From positions 834,815 through 898,814 of the forward strand of contig VWZP01003839.1 of NCBI GenBank assembly GCA_013396995.1: DNA of 64,000 nucleotides, in the 5' to 3' direction. The position numbers and the translations under genes were made by a program. How positions within the stretch are numbered: position 1 is the first letter of the stretch; the number at the start of each line of letters is the position of its first letter. Positions 39,620 to 51,500 of this stretch are shown one piece after another. The DNA comes from Dicaeum eximium (taxonomy: Eukaryota > Chordata > Aves > Passeriformes > Dicaeidae). Under the pieces are notes generated by a model that was given only the letters and a program-made list of their open reading frames with translations, was not told the origin of the DNA and searched no databases.

Positions 39620-40038
39620 TCAATTCTCCCACTGTCATGGAAAAACAGGCTTGATTTGGGGAAATCAGTTTAATTTCCTTACCAATCAGATCAGAATAGG
39701 ATAATGGCAAATAGAACAAAATCTTAAGAGCACCTTTGCCCCACCCACCTTTTCTTCCTGGGCTTAACTTTACTCCTGGTTGGGGAATGGGGGGGTTGGG
39801 GAATGGGAACAGTTCATCACCTGTTGCTTCTTCCAATTCTTCCCCCTCAGTGGGAGGGCTCCTCACACTTCCCCTGCTCCAGCATGGATCTCCTCCTCAG
39901 GAGACAGTCCTCCATGAACTCCTCCAAGGTGAGTCCTTCTCATGGGCTGCAGTTCTTCCTGAACTGCTTCAGCATGGGGCCCTGGCACACTCCTTCTGGA
40001 ACAGGCTGCTCCAGCGTGGGGCCTCCACTTAATAGAGC
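39620..40038 (-). mobile_element. Truncated LTR of a second avian endogenous retrovirus family
   Basis: The plus strand shows the avian LTR landmarks in order: tcatggaaaaacaggc, then gatcagaataggataatgg, ggggaatggg followed by cagttcatcacc, a cctcagtgggagggctcctc block, and a run of degenerate units like ctgctccagcgtggggcctc. The sense strand of this family is the reverse complement, where the units read 'ggacccacgctggagcag' and the AATAAATTAAATT signal follows. Here that signal has decayed to TAAGGAAATTAAAC. The 5' part of the LTR is missing beyond 40038 and the far end fades near 39620. No internal viral gene is present and I found no target duplication. The family name is left open. Confidence 0.7.
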
Positions 40039-42847
40039 TCTGGATTGTGTGGATACAAAGGGGGAGCTCAGATGCCCTGCTGCAGCCTGTCAAAGAAAAA
40101 AAACCCAACACACAAATAATGCTGCAGGGTTACAAGCAATAGCAGAGCACCACACTTCCAGCACAGAGAATGCCCCTCACCTCCTCCACTAGGGTAATTC
40201 AGCTCTTACCTACTTCTTTGCAGTGCTTGGGCACCTGTGAGCCCCCCAAACTACTGTGAGCCCCCAGACAATAACACAGGATTACTCAGGCAGAATAACC
40301 CCCAATACAAAATGCGAGCATCTGCCCACAGTGAGATCACCACAGAAGTGCTGCCATGGAAGTGTTCCTGTGCCATTAAAACACGAGTCCTGTACCACAT
40401 GGGCTACTCCAACCAGCCAGGCTGCTGAGGGCTGCTGCCAGGATGAGTCAGCCCTCAAAAGTCAGCCAACAGGCTGGAGACTTACCCTGAGGTAAAATGT
40501 AAGCTCTTGTGCCAAGGTACGATCCAGTAATAGATGATAAATAGTGCTACTTTCATGCTTCTTCCCCTCCTTTCCTAACTGACTTGCCAGCATTTTTCAG
40601 AAATTGGTCTGGTTTTTAATCTGTGTTTCAGTATATTGCCTACATAGTTTATGTACTGGAAAAATTGTACTTGTTCTTTAAAAATAGCCTCCAAGTAACA
40701 GCACACAGCTTGATTAACTCATCCATCTACAGAGACTATGGAGTTACATTCAATTTTCAGACAAAAATGAGGAAGCAAGAATAAGAACCTAACAATATGT
40801 TGCACACATTTGGCTATGTTATACTCTGCAGAGAACATATTTTAGCAGATATTTATAGCTGTTGTTTAGACTATCCCACACCACACTCAAGTAAGAGTAA
40901 GGAGAAGATGTAAGATAGGAAATTAAAAGTACTGATAGAATAAACTGAAAGAAACCCATCCAATTAAAAAAAAAAATCACAACAAGCCTGATATTTGGGT
41001 TGGGTTTTCCTGGTTTTGTTTTGGGTTTTTTAATAACAACATTGAAAGCAAGAGAAAAAAAAAATCCCTCACACCAAACAAAACCACAAAATCTAATAAT
41101 AAATGTAATCTTCAAGCCAAACTCTTGGTTTGGCACTCAGGAGTGCTGAGTTTGGATGCTACAGTATCCAACAGCTTTGTCTGAGGCTGTTCAGGGAAGT
41201 GCTGCTCACACTGTGCAAACTTTTTGTTGTATGTTCCCTCAAATATTGAGACCAAAGTTTTCAGAAAGAAAAAAAGAAAAGACTGTAATGGCTTTGGACA
41301 CCTAGTTAAGCAGCTTATTTCCGAAAAGTGCTGATGACCCAGGAGCCCCCATTCACTTCAAAGTGTAGGATTTGGGAATGTTTGTTGCTTTAAGATTTAT
41401 GGTCTCTCTACATCCTAAATGAGAGATTCAAGAAATTACAACAAGTAGCTCATCTCCATTAAAATTAGAAAGAAGTGCTAGACTGATTTGTGGCATCTGT
41501 TCCAGAGATCAACACATTCATGTCTTCACGGATCCTGCTGGAGAAATAAATAGCGAAAAGAAGCGAGGATACCCAGGGAAAGCTTTGCTAAGGAGCAACA
41601 GGGCACCTCATCACAAAATCCTTGGGCTGACAGAAGCCACAGCACACGAGAGAGAGGAGAGGATGAGAAATCTTTCTTCCTGCAGACTGGTTAGTAGTAA
41701 AGGAACAGAAATCAGCTCACAGTTCTGACTATATTCCTGTCAGCCAGCCAGCTTAGCAACATTGTGTAGAAACAGAATTGCAAGCTGGGCAATAACAGAC
41801 CAAGACAGCATGTGGAAATCCACAGCTAAACAAAATAACACCATCGGGAGCAAAACTTTGATTCAAATATGGGGGAGAATTCTTACTATGTAGCAAAGCT
41901 GTTGCACAGCCAAGCTGACAGACCAAACCTACAAAACCTCTAAAAATCCCCTAATGTTTAGACATTGATACCCACAGAGATTCTGGGGACTGGCATGTCA
42001 CCAGAATAAATGTGTTATTTCACTCCAGGCAGGACTGTTCCCCAGTGCTTCCTGAAAATATGGCATGCTCCACCTGTGTTTGGAAAGTTTTGGAAGGCTT
42101 TCTCCTCTTCTGAGGGGAAAAAAAAAAAAAAAAAAAAGAATAGCAACTGCAAAGGGTAAGAGTCCATAAAGGGAGGTCACTGTTAGCAACCTGAGTGACA
42201 GACAGGAAGGAGATTTCCACAGTTGGCATTTGGTGAATTGCAAGCTATAAAAACTGTTTGGAGGTTGGCTGGGTTGTCTGCAGTTTCTGGAGACAGCAAT
42301 TGAATTCTGTCTGTTACTAAAAGATCTTATTTTATTTCTATTATTTATATTCTTTATTTCAGAATTTCTTCCTATACCAAAGTAAAGCAAGAAAATGGAA
42401 CAGAGCACACTTCTTATTAGGTTATTTTTTCAGTGATTGTATAACTGTAAAAGTGATTTTAATGTCTCATGTTTCTTTGCACCTATCACTGGAAAAATAT
42501 AATTACTCTTGTAGTTACTGTTAACAAACAGCCTTCCTTTCACCTGATATATTTTGCTTTTATTGTACTTTTTGTACAGTCATTGTTTTCCTCTTTTAAA
42601 CCTGCAAATTACTATTATAATGCAAGGACTGTTGAAACAATTAATACATTAGAATTGTAATAATGCATCTATGCTGAAGTTGCACCTTAATAACTCAACC
42701 CTGCAGTATCAAGTGGTCTATTTTAGTTGAACTGGAGAAAGAAAATCCTTTCCTGCACCAAGAAAGCTCTCAGAGAAAATACAAATAAAATCTTTCTGAA
42801 AAAATTTTCTTCTTGTACATCCACCACTTTCATACATAAATATTGGC
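40039..42847. other. Non-coding stretch, no gene seen
   Basis: No recognised exon or transposon. A 20-base poly(A) run lies at 42118-42137. The first few hundred bases after the LTR fragment may include unrecognised retroviral sequence, but nothing decisive is visible. Confidence 0.45.
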
Positions 42848-42878
42848 TATCCCCTCTTCCAAAAGGGAAGAGGGGATA
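42848..42878. repeat. Perfect 13-bp hairpin
   Basis: The arms tatcccctcttcc (42848-42860) and ggaagaggggata (42866-42878) are perfect reverse complements around the loop aaaag. The stem is GC-containing and stable. It is too short for a microRNA precursor and no extension of pairing is seen beyond it. Confidence 0.8.
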
Positions 42879-43149
42879 CAAAAAGCATCCTCCTGCTCCT
42901 CAACTTCACACGTTTTTCTTCTTTTGCTGTTCAAGATTTTGTTTGACGCTGAAATCAGACATTGAGATCTGATTTATCTGCTTTTGAACTTCCCTATTCA
43001 GCAAATCCTGGGAGCATAAATAGCATTTCTGTGCCTGTAGAGATCCTATTACGTTTAAAGCTAGCACTTGAGGGGATGGGAGAAAGGAGAAGTCTCACTA
43101 AGTAATTTACACTTGGCCTGATTTTTTTTAAAAAGTGTATTTTTCATCT

Positions 43150-43210
43150 TATATATATATCTATATACACACACACACACATGTATCTATATATATATAT
43201 ATATATATAT
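43150..43210. repeat. (TA)n/(CA)n compound microsatellite
   Basis: TA units flank a stretch of about eight CA units, followed by a further TA run. A typical compound microsatellite, probably polymorphic. Confidence 0.9.
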
Positions 43211-43769
43211 CTCCATCCTGGATAGATGGAAAATAAAAGGAAAAGGTAAAGGAACTCCAGCTGTTTAGCAAGTTGAAACTGTTTAAATAATAAGCCCATT
43301 GAAATGTCATTTCACCTACTTGTTTTATTGTGTTTATCTTTAAAACAGAACAGGCAGCCTACCCTTTGATATACACCTAAGAAATTTACCGGCATTATAT
43401 AATTAAAGGAAATTAATTAACGCAACAAAGAAGACAATGCTTAACTTTCCTCAGAGTGCTGTGGACCTCTCAGGAGCACAAACATACCAACACTTCTGTT
43501 TGATGCAAGTAGGGGTTGGCTAAACTGGACATTGAGACGCTTATGGCACAGAGGAATGAACATGAGCAAAACCACCTTGTACAGAACACAATTATTGTAG
43601 AGTACAGGCCAGTGGGAACTGCTTGAAGCAAATCTCCATAGCAGTGGTGGCTTTTTTCCCCGGGGAAAGGAGGAGGCTGCAGCAGATTTAGTCCAAGATT
43701 CCTTTTCTTGGAAGGAAAAGTTTCCCAGTTTCCCGAAGCCTTTTTTCTCTAAATTCATCTTAAACCAGC

Positions 43770-44060
43770 CATTGCTCAGTGCTGGCCCGCACACACCATT
43801 GCCCGCACACTCTCCGGCCCGGCCCAGGAGCACCAGGAGGGGTTTCCAGCTGCAGGCAGCTGGCAGCTCCGGCACAGCCCCAGTAGATGGCAACGTTGAC
43901 CTGAGTGTCCCTGGCCACCGCAGCCCGTGCAGGGCATTTGGGAGACGCTTGTTTCCATTTGCTGCCCGAGCCCCCGGGAGTCTGGACCAGCAGCTGCCGT
44001 ACTGTGCAGGGAGCTGTTCCAGCTGCAGAATATGCCAAACAGCGGTGTACTGTCGAGGAG
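43770..44060. promoter_or_regulatory. Small GC-rich patch with a CTCF-like motif
   Basis: About 290 bases are GC-rich with scattered CpG, in contrast to AT-rich DNA on the left and the purine tract on the right. The string ccagtagatggca at 43880-43892 fits the CTCF core CCASYAGRKGGCR at every position. Open frames on both strands run from here into the adjacent poly-purine tract and gap (giving long Lys or Phe runs), so their length is an artefact and no protein is called. It may be a regulatory element or an eroded promoter. Confidence 0.35.
43880..43892 (+). promoter_or_regulatory. CTCF core motif match
   Basis: Thirteen of thirteen positions fit the degenerate core CCASYAGRKGGCR; the next base departs from the extended motif. 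It lies in a GC-rich patch. Occupancy cannot be judged from sequence alone. Confidence 0.4.
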
Positions 44061-44072
44061 AGAGGAGAGAAA

Positions 44073-44109
44073 TAAAAAAAAAAGAAAAAAAGAAAAAAGA
44101 AAAAAGAGA

Positions 44110-44141
<32 letters not shown>

Positions 44142-44279
44142 AAAAAAGAAAAAAAAAAAAAAAAAAAAGAAAAGAAAGAAAATAAAAAAGGAAAAAGGAA
44201 AAAAGGAAAAAGGNNNNNNNNNNNNNNNNNNNNNNNNNNNNNNNNNNNNNNNNNNNNNNNNNNNNNNNNNNNNNNNNNN

Positions 44280-44354
<75 letters not shown>

Positions 44355-44375
44355 AAGAAAGAAAAAAGAGCCCGT
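44073..44375 (+). repeat. Homopurine (A/G) tract of about 300 bases containing a gap
   Basis: Apart from rare T bases (for example 44183), the plus strand is almost purely A and G on both sides of the gap at 44214-44279, moving from AAAAAG-type units to pure poly(A). Such homopurine-homopyrimidine tracts can adopt triplex (H-DNA) structure and are hard to sequence, which explains the gap. The real length may differ. Confidence 0.9.
44214..44279. other. Assembly gap, 66 N
   Basis: Unresolved bases inside the homopurine tract. Confidence 0.99.
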
Positions 44376-44419
44376 TTTCTGAAAGAAAAGTACATTCAAA
44401 CCAGCAGTGGAACTGTAGA

Positions 44420-44702
44420 AGCACAGAATATGCCAGGCTGGGCAGGACCTTTAAAGGTCTCTTCATCCAACCCCACCACAACAAGGGACATCTTCACCTA
44501 GCCCAGATTGCTCAGACCCTGTCCAGCCTGACTGGAATATTTCCAGGGATGGGACATCCACCACTTCTCTGGGTAACATGTTCCAGTGTTTTACTACCCT
44601 CTCTGTAAAAAAATTCCTTCTATATCTAACCTAAATCGACACTCCTTCAGTTTGGAACCACTACCCCTCGTCTATCTCAGCAGGCCCTGCTAACAAGTTG
44701 GA
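44420..44702 (-). mobile_element. 5'-truncated CR1 LINE 3' end
   Basis: The plus strand begins gcacagaatatgccaggctg and continues through aggacctttaaaggtc, catccaacccc, gggacatccaccacttctct, gtaacatgttccagtg and aaattccttctatatctaac to aggccctgctaacaag. This is the reverse complement of the avian CR1 3' region, whose terminal unit is ATTCTGTG. The insertion is therefore on the minus strand and truncated at its 5' end, as is usual for CR1. It retains no coding capacity. It abuts the homopurine tract. Confidence 0.88.
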
Positions 44703-46044
44703 ACACAAGATGTCTTCTCAGCTGTGTACAAGCACTGTCTCTGGCACTGCAGAATTCCAGCTGTCACACTGCTGCATGCACTGTGCTGCCAGTGACCTGA
44801 TGGTTCCTGAAGTAAAAACAAATCTCTTTCAGTTATCAGCGAGGCATGAGCTGAGACCCAGCTGTGTCCAACTGCACCCTGATGGAGTAAACACTAGAGC
44901 TGAAAGAAAATACTGAGAGTATCTCACAACAGTCACTACAAAAGCTTTTTTGAAAAGACTCTACTGACATAGCAGGTATTTTCATATGCCATTATGCAAA
45001 TAAATACAGTTGAATACCATCCATACCATCCCTCTAATGTCTAGGTTAACCAGGGTGGACTCTCATGTGATGCACAAGGGAATGCTCTAGACTGAAAATA
45101 ACCAAAGAACTCCTTTCCAGCCTTGCTCTGCAGACTCTCCCCTGCTAGCTGATGAAAAAATGGGCACTGCAGCACAGTAACAGCAAAACACCACACCTAA
45201 AAATCTCATTTCCCTTAGTACATGGGAGGTTTTTTGAAGACCTCTTCAGCATTTTAGGCTATATAATCAATTTTTGATCTTGACTGGACAGACATAAAAA
45301 AAAAAAAAATCATTAAAGATGTCGGTAGAGTAACCACAGCTGATGTCAGATTCCATTCTCTTACCAGTTAAACTGAGGTGCTCCACCAATACAGAAACTG
45401 TCTTGGCACCTGGGTACTAAAAAGGATATATCAGCCCTTGGGCAACTGAATGATTTCCTTATTACCTGATCAGAAGTCCTGAAATTCAGTGCTGTTACCA
45501 GGTAGCCTTCCATAGTGGCATTACCTGATCCATTAGGGTTTGTTTCATTGCACCTTCTTCACCTTCCTCACTATATGCTGCTTTGACATTTATCCTCTCT
45601 GTTTGCCATATTTGATAGTCACCTTCTGTGGTTATTCTCTCCTAAGATAAATTGGTGCCCAAAAGGAGAAGCTGTGCAATTCTGGCAATGGATACCTTTG
45701 GGCTGTCTTTGCCAATATATAATTCAAACCACAAATGAAGCTAGAATATAGCTGTCCATAACACACTTACCCACACTACACATACTTAAATACCAAGAAC
45801 ATGTATCTGGTTCTCAGACATCTCCAGTAAACTAGAGGGGAAGATGTGCATCATTAATGACAAGTTAACACTCAGCAGACACAATCTTCTGCTGCACAGG
45901 ACAGAACTGGATGGCCAAAGTCCTACAGACTGCATCAGCAAACCACTAAGATGCCATAAATAACCTATAAATCCTGCTGAAATGCTCGGTTTCTTGTTCC
46001 ATGCATGTTTCTTGTTCCTACCTTACACGTGGGTAGCAGTAACT
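44703..46044. other. Non-coding stretch, nothing recognised
   Basis: No exon, repeat family or RNA gene is seen. A 12-base poly(A) lies near 45298. Confidence 0.5.
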
Positions 46045-46062
46045 CATGACCTGCAGGTCATG
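46045..46062. promoter_or_regulatory. 18-bp perfect palindrome, everted nuclear-receptor half-sites
   Basis: The sequence catgacctgcaggtcatg is its own reverse complement. It contains TGACCT-GC-AGGTCA, two consensus nuclear-receptor half-sites arranged as an everted repeat with two bases between them (ER2). Classical everted elements usually have 6-8 bases of spacing, so receptor use is uncertain. An 18-base perfect palindrome is uncommon by chance in a window this size. Confidence 0.35.
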
Positions 46063-48451
46063 GACAGCAACTGAGGTCTGGAGGAATGGCCTGTGGCAGA
46101 ACAGCTCTGGGGGCTCACAGGCAGGCAAGACTTGCTCAAAGTTTTGATACAAAGAAGTAAACTATGGCAATTTTGTGAGTGTCTGTCACACGTTTAAAAA
46201 CACACAGGATTTTATTGGGACATAAAAGAATCAAAGCAATTCTTATGAGTAAGGACCAAAAAACCCACAAACAAACGAACAAAAAACCCTAGAGTTTTAA
46301 AAATGTTTCATTAATGTCTCACTAAAATTAGACTACTCTAGAAAAGCTGTACTACCTGACAGAAGAGGGTATCTGTCAGACCCTGTCTAAGCTTTAGGAA
46401 ATGGCAAGCATCCCAGGCAAGCAGGGATAGATCAGCTCTTTGTTCTGCACTGATCTGTGGCCTCAGATCTGGCTTGAGGAACTAAAGTATTAATGTACCA
46501 GATACAGAAAAATTTTATGTTATTTAGCATATTCTATCTGTGGCATGTTGGGGTTTTTTGCTTTATTCTAACTATCAAATGCTCAGCATCCAGCCCTGAC
46601 TAAGCCTGGTACCTTTCTGGGCTCACCAAGTTTCTAAGTGCCATTCCAAGAAAGCATCCTGTCAATCCAAATCACAGAAGCCATAGTTCTTGTGGCAAAG
46701 CTTCTCATGAAGCACATTCACTCACCCCTACTCAAGTGCTACTTCAGATGAAGTCTGACCACATCTTTCTTGCTTGCAGGAGACTGACAACTGCAAAGAA
46801 AATAGTTACCATCTCACAGAAACACCTGGCATTACTGACATTATTCCTGTGTAACGTCGCTTCTCCCTCTTTTTCTCTCTGTAGTACAATTTGTTGCTGT
46901 GAAATCTCAAAAATGGCAGTGATTGATTTTGAATGTCAGTAAATATCTAATGTGTGTCTAATAAGCAGCAAAATGAGGCAGATGTGACAACAAGCAAAAC
47001 AACAACAAAAATGACTGACATATAAAAAGAAGCTCAGTTTTGTTAAAAGCAAACAACAAAAACAAAACACAAAAACATAAGCATGAAGTGCCACTATTTT
47101 CTACTCCAGCTTATGGGCAAAATCCATCTTGCTGGTTAAACACCAAAGCACTGCTCAGGAGGCACATTGCTCGCAGTGGGAAGAATCCCACTTTCATTGC
47201 AGTAATCCTTTGCTACCAAGGACACGAGCAAACACGCATAATCCTGGTGGTTCCCACCCTGCAGGAAGGCCTGCAGGCACTTGCTGTGTGGAGAGGAGTG
47301 GAAGGCAGCCTGGGCACCCACCTTGCAGCCCTCACCCTGCAAGCATGAGGCAGCAACACTGCCTGGGGCAGAGAGCCACAGCAAGAATATCTTAAGGCAC
47401 TGACGGTGTTTTGTGAGAGGGCTCAAGAGAGAAACTTAGAATCAGCAGCACTAATTCCACTCCTGCCAGTTCTCTTCTCATTTTCAAATCCAACCTTTGA
47501 AGGATCCTGAGCAGAGGAGCGAAGCAAACCTTTAGAGCTGTGTCAAAAGCAGCAGGGGGAACAGGCACTGACTGTGCTGTGGTTTCAGATGAATGCACAC
47601 CCGAGGTACCACAAACAGCACAGGGATCTCCTGCCTCAGAGAGGACCAGGCTGACAGATGGTGCAGGTGCTCGTGCTCTCTAGAGGCAAGATGATGCTAC
47701 TGAGAATTGTGTCTGCAGTGCAAGATTTATAAGAGAGGAATGGAACCATGCCACAGACTGAGGTATTTTGTTGTGCCATGTCCCTAAGCTCCTGTCTACT
47801 CCTCTTCACATCAACCTCATTTTCCTATCTCCCCCTCCCCCGCTCCATCTTGCAGCAGCTCCCTGGTGACATCCCATTTGCCTTTTTCCACAGAGAGCCC
47901 CCCAGCAGCACCACTCTGAGACAATTGAGTAAGCTCTCAGGAGCTGAGCTCACAGCTCTGTCTACAGTGAGCACACAGAACAGACAGATAGATAAGCCAA
48001 GGTGAAGAGGCATTGTTGTGGGTCAGTGGCTGTTCACCTCTTCCCTACCAACACAGGTTTGAAGTTTATTTCTGATCCAACCTCAAGTGGCCTTGAAGAT
48101 AGCACAGCAAAAGTGCAGAAAGAAACAAAGAAGTAATTAAACTACCATGAGAAAACTTTCTGATACAAGACAGTCTAAGACTCCTTTTAATCTCATTCAA
48201 CTCTCCACTTACAAAGCTTAAGACTTTGTATGCAGTATATCTTTTTCTGTCCCTCCTGTAGCACCTGTCAAGGATAATTCAGCCTCGAGAAAGGTGAGGA
48301 ATAAATCAACAAGTGGTTGTTGAAAGAAGAGGAAATGACACGAATAATACAAGGCTGGCCTCACACAAGAGTGAGTTACAGTGTGCAGCATCCTGGCATG
48401 TACACAAGGAAAAGCAGAAAAATGTTCAGCAGAAGAATAATCAAAGGCATA
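46063..48451. other. Non-coding stretch, no gene seen
   Basis: Open frames at 47040-47348 and 47129-47395 (plus) and 47136-47426 (minus) overlap one another in different phases in a GC-richer patch. None has a known motif. An A-rich patch lies near 46258-46290. Confidence 0.45.
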
Positions 48452-48502
48452 TCACAGAATCACAGAATATGCTGAGTTGGAAGGGACCCACAAGGATCCA
48501 TG
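48452..48502 (-). mobile_element. Very short CR1 LINE 3' tip
   Basis: The plus strand reads tcacagaatcacagaatatg then ctgagttggaagggaccca and caaggatc, the reverse complement of the last ~50 bases of avian CR1 including two copies of the terminal octamer. The rest of the element is absent, so this is an extreme 5' truncation. Confidence 0.85.
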
Positions 48503-51500
48503 TTGGCATACCCATGTTTCCTTTAGGTCTGACCCAAATCTTACTCCAAGTGAACACAACTGCTGAGAAGTCACTGTTAGTCAGTGTACTACTAAATCTA
48601 AGTTCAAATCTGCCTGTTTGTGTGCTAATGGTCTCAATTAGCCATTCACCTGTTGGATTAATTGCTAGCTGTACCTGAGATACTGTGTTGAACCCACACT
48701 CCCTTAGGTCAACATTGCTTCATCCTTCTGTTAGATTATGCATTGTCTACTTTATCTAAAGAATTTAAACAAAGACCCACAGAGAGCACACATTATAGTC
48801 CCAACCTCAGTACTTTATCTTTTTCCCCCTCACAAGAAGGTTTTTGTTGTCAAAAGTGCCTGCATCACAACACATATAAATTAAGACAAGGGCTTGAATC
48901 CACAGCAGTCACAAGAGGGATGAAGTTGCAGTGAGGCAGCACTTGGCACTGCCCCATCCTGCTGAGGTATTCAGCTCACAGAACTGCACTCCAAGTCCAA
49001 GCCAGACACCAAAATCCAACAGAGCCTGGGGCTTAAGGGCTGAAGATCTGCCCTCACACAGGAGCACCAACTTTCTTCATACCCTAGCTGCAGAGCTGGG
49101 GAGGAAATAATTAAAAAACCCCTAAAGTAGCAAAGAAGTAATCAAGAAAAATGGTTCTCAAATCTGCGCTCAGATGTTGCATTCAACATTTTTGTAGTGA
49201 ATTAGCTATTAATTTGTTACTATCTATATGAGCAGGGTCCTTTTACAAGCAGAAACATTTCACTGTCATCTCTCTGATGGTGAAAACTTTCCTACCAAGT
49301 GGCAAACTTTGTGTAGCTTGCTAGTGGTCACTGCACTGTGCATGAAGGAGTTCACATCCCATCCCCTCAACCTTCCAGGAGAGCAACATAACAACCAGGC
49401 TGCTGATGACACTGAGGGAGAATTTTAACTTCTCTTCTGAGCCTCCTAGACAAGGCAAAGACAATGCTCTTGATGCAAAAACTCTTCCCTAAGACAAGGA
49501 CATGAACCAGGTAGAGAGGAATCCTGCATTTCATTTGTTCCTAAAACTATCAGCTTTTTCTTTTAACTACAGGAGTCTGTCAAGAAATAGTAATCCACAA
49601 ACAATTTTTTCCTCTTCCAAATCCTTGCTTCCTACCTCCTCATGAACGTAGTGTTTCTCACACACACAAAGCTGCCCTTGAAACCCTAAGAGCTGTTTAT
49701 CAAACTGGAGCTCCACAAGTCAGATAGGACACACTTTCACAGAAAACAAAAAAAAGTGTTTACTACCCATGGCCAAGCAATAAAAATACCATTCAGGCAA
49801 CTGTTCCAACTGTGGAAAGAGACCAAGTTACACGATCTCTATTTGCTCCCTAGCAGATGAAACACAAGAAAGACCCCATTAGTATGCTCAGAAGGGGAAA
49901 GCTTGGGTTTGCCAGCCTTTTACCAGGCACCATGGTCAACATCAACCAGAACATGTCAATGTGCAACCCAACAGGCTGCATAATTAGGTGGGTCCCAGCA
50001 TTTTCCAGTGGCCACTGCAGGGAGCTGTTATAAAAGCCATCACAGCACAGCATAACCAACTTCTAGAAATACAACCAGGCTGCACAAGGAAGAGCAAAGC
50101 CTGAGCAGTAAGTGATGTTGAAATCACTTTTTAAAAAGGCTGTATGAGCATATAAATCAAGAGGGATGGATGAACTAGTTCATACCTAACTTCAGTGTGA
50201 GTGGCCCCACAACCATGGTGCACAGGTGTGTGTGACATTCTCACACGCTTTTTTCAAAGGGCAAAAAGTGAATGGCAGCCTTCCTCCTGCCAGCACAGAG
50301 CTGAGTGAATAAAGTGGCTCTGTCTGGGGAGCCAGTTTGTCACCTGCTACCTGAGTCAATCATGAGAAGAGTTGGGACATCCATTTGCTTTGCTATTTCA
50401 CAGGGATTTTCCAGCATTCTGAGCTCAGTCTCCTCTTCTGCAAGTTTTAACAGTGACAGCCTCCAGCTATTGCTCCTCCTGGCTGAGTCTTTCCACCCCT
50501 TCAGCCTGGCTCTGACCTGAATCTGTATCATTTTCCCAGGCATCTGAGCACAGATCACTTCACCCAGAGCTGTTGCCTCGAGCTCTTGTCCTTGTTGTAA
50601 CCCTGACCAGAGGCATGAGAGGCTGGCAGAGAACACTGGTGGTGTAGGAAAATCTGTTCCTGCAGCCACTTCTGACCTCCTGATCCCAGAAGGCAGTCGT
50701 GGCTGCCAGCAAACTTCTGCTCCATGCTTCAAGCCCTCATTTTAAACATGCTTCAGACTGAAAAAGCCTTCAGAAAAGAAAACCAGAACCTGCAACTTTC
50801 AATTTAATAAGACCTTTGAGAGTGTGTGCAGAGTAAATAATCCTGTTTAATCTATCTTTTGATCAAATACAGAAGACTTAGAAAAAAAGGCTGCTATTAG
50901 ACACAGAAATGCAACAACTTAAGTGTCAAATTCCTGCTGTAAAGCACAGAGGAGTTACAACATAATTACAAATAGAAGTAAGCTATGTTAGTAATTGTGC
51001 ACCGAAATCAGTGCACATTTTTATCCTTCCCAAATTTTTCCTGAGAGCAATTGAACTATTCCTTTTTTCACTGAAATTTCAAAAATAGAAATATTTTTGA
51101 TGCACACACATGAAACAGAATTTAATTCTCTCTTGAAGTGGCTTAATGGTTAAAAAACAGCACCAGGATCTAGGAGACATCATGCAGTTCTAAATACATA
51201 AAATACTTTACCCATTTATACCTTAATCTGAATTAGAGCATGGCCAGTCAATGCTGCAGTACAAATATTTGGCAATAGCCACAGCTAACTGCCATGCCAG
51301 AAATGTATTAGGCAGAAGAGAAGAAAGAGCTGCTCATCTCATGCACATTTCATGTCAAAATATATCATCTGTGACTGCACATCACACCTCAGCAGGCTTT
51401 TTGTGGAAGATGAAACACTCTGATTTACAGCATTATAGATGTTTGCTAAATGCCTTAATTGCCCTGTCTTCTTTCAAAGTGGCACTTTATTATTAGCTTT

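Noticed and set aside
42848..42878. MicroRNA precursor
   Set aside because: The stem is only 13 bp with a five-base loop and no extended pairing, far shorter than a precursor hairpin.
43441..44484. 347-codon minus-strand open frame, with overlapping long frames on both strands
   Set aside because: The length comes from a homopurine tract read as Phe or Lys runs and from unknown bases in the gap. The rest has no recognisable domain.
46045..46062. Palindrome as a transposon terminus or recombinase site
   Set aside because: No partner repeat, no target duplication and no recombinase gene nearby.
50340..50732. 130-codon minus-strand frame with fairly balanced composition
   Set aside because: No known domain, no promoter or splice support, and chance frames of this size are expected in 64 kb. 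It deserves one homology search but not a gene call.
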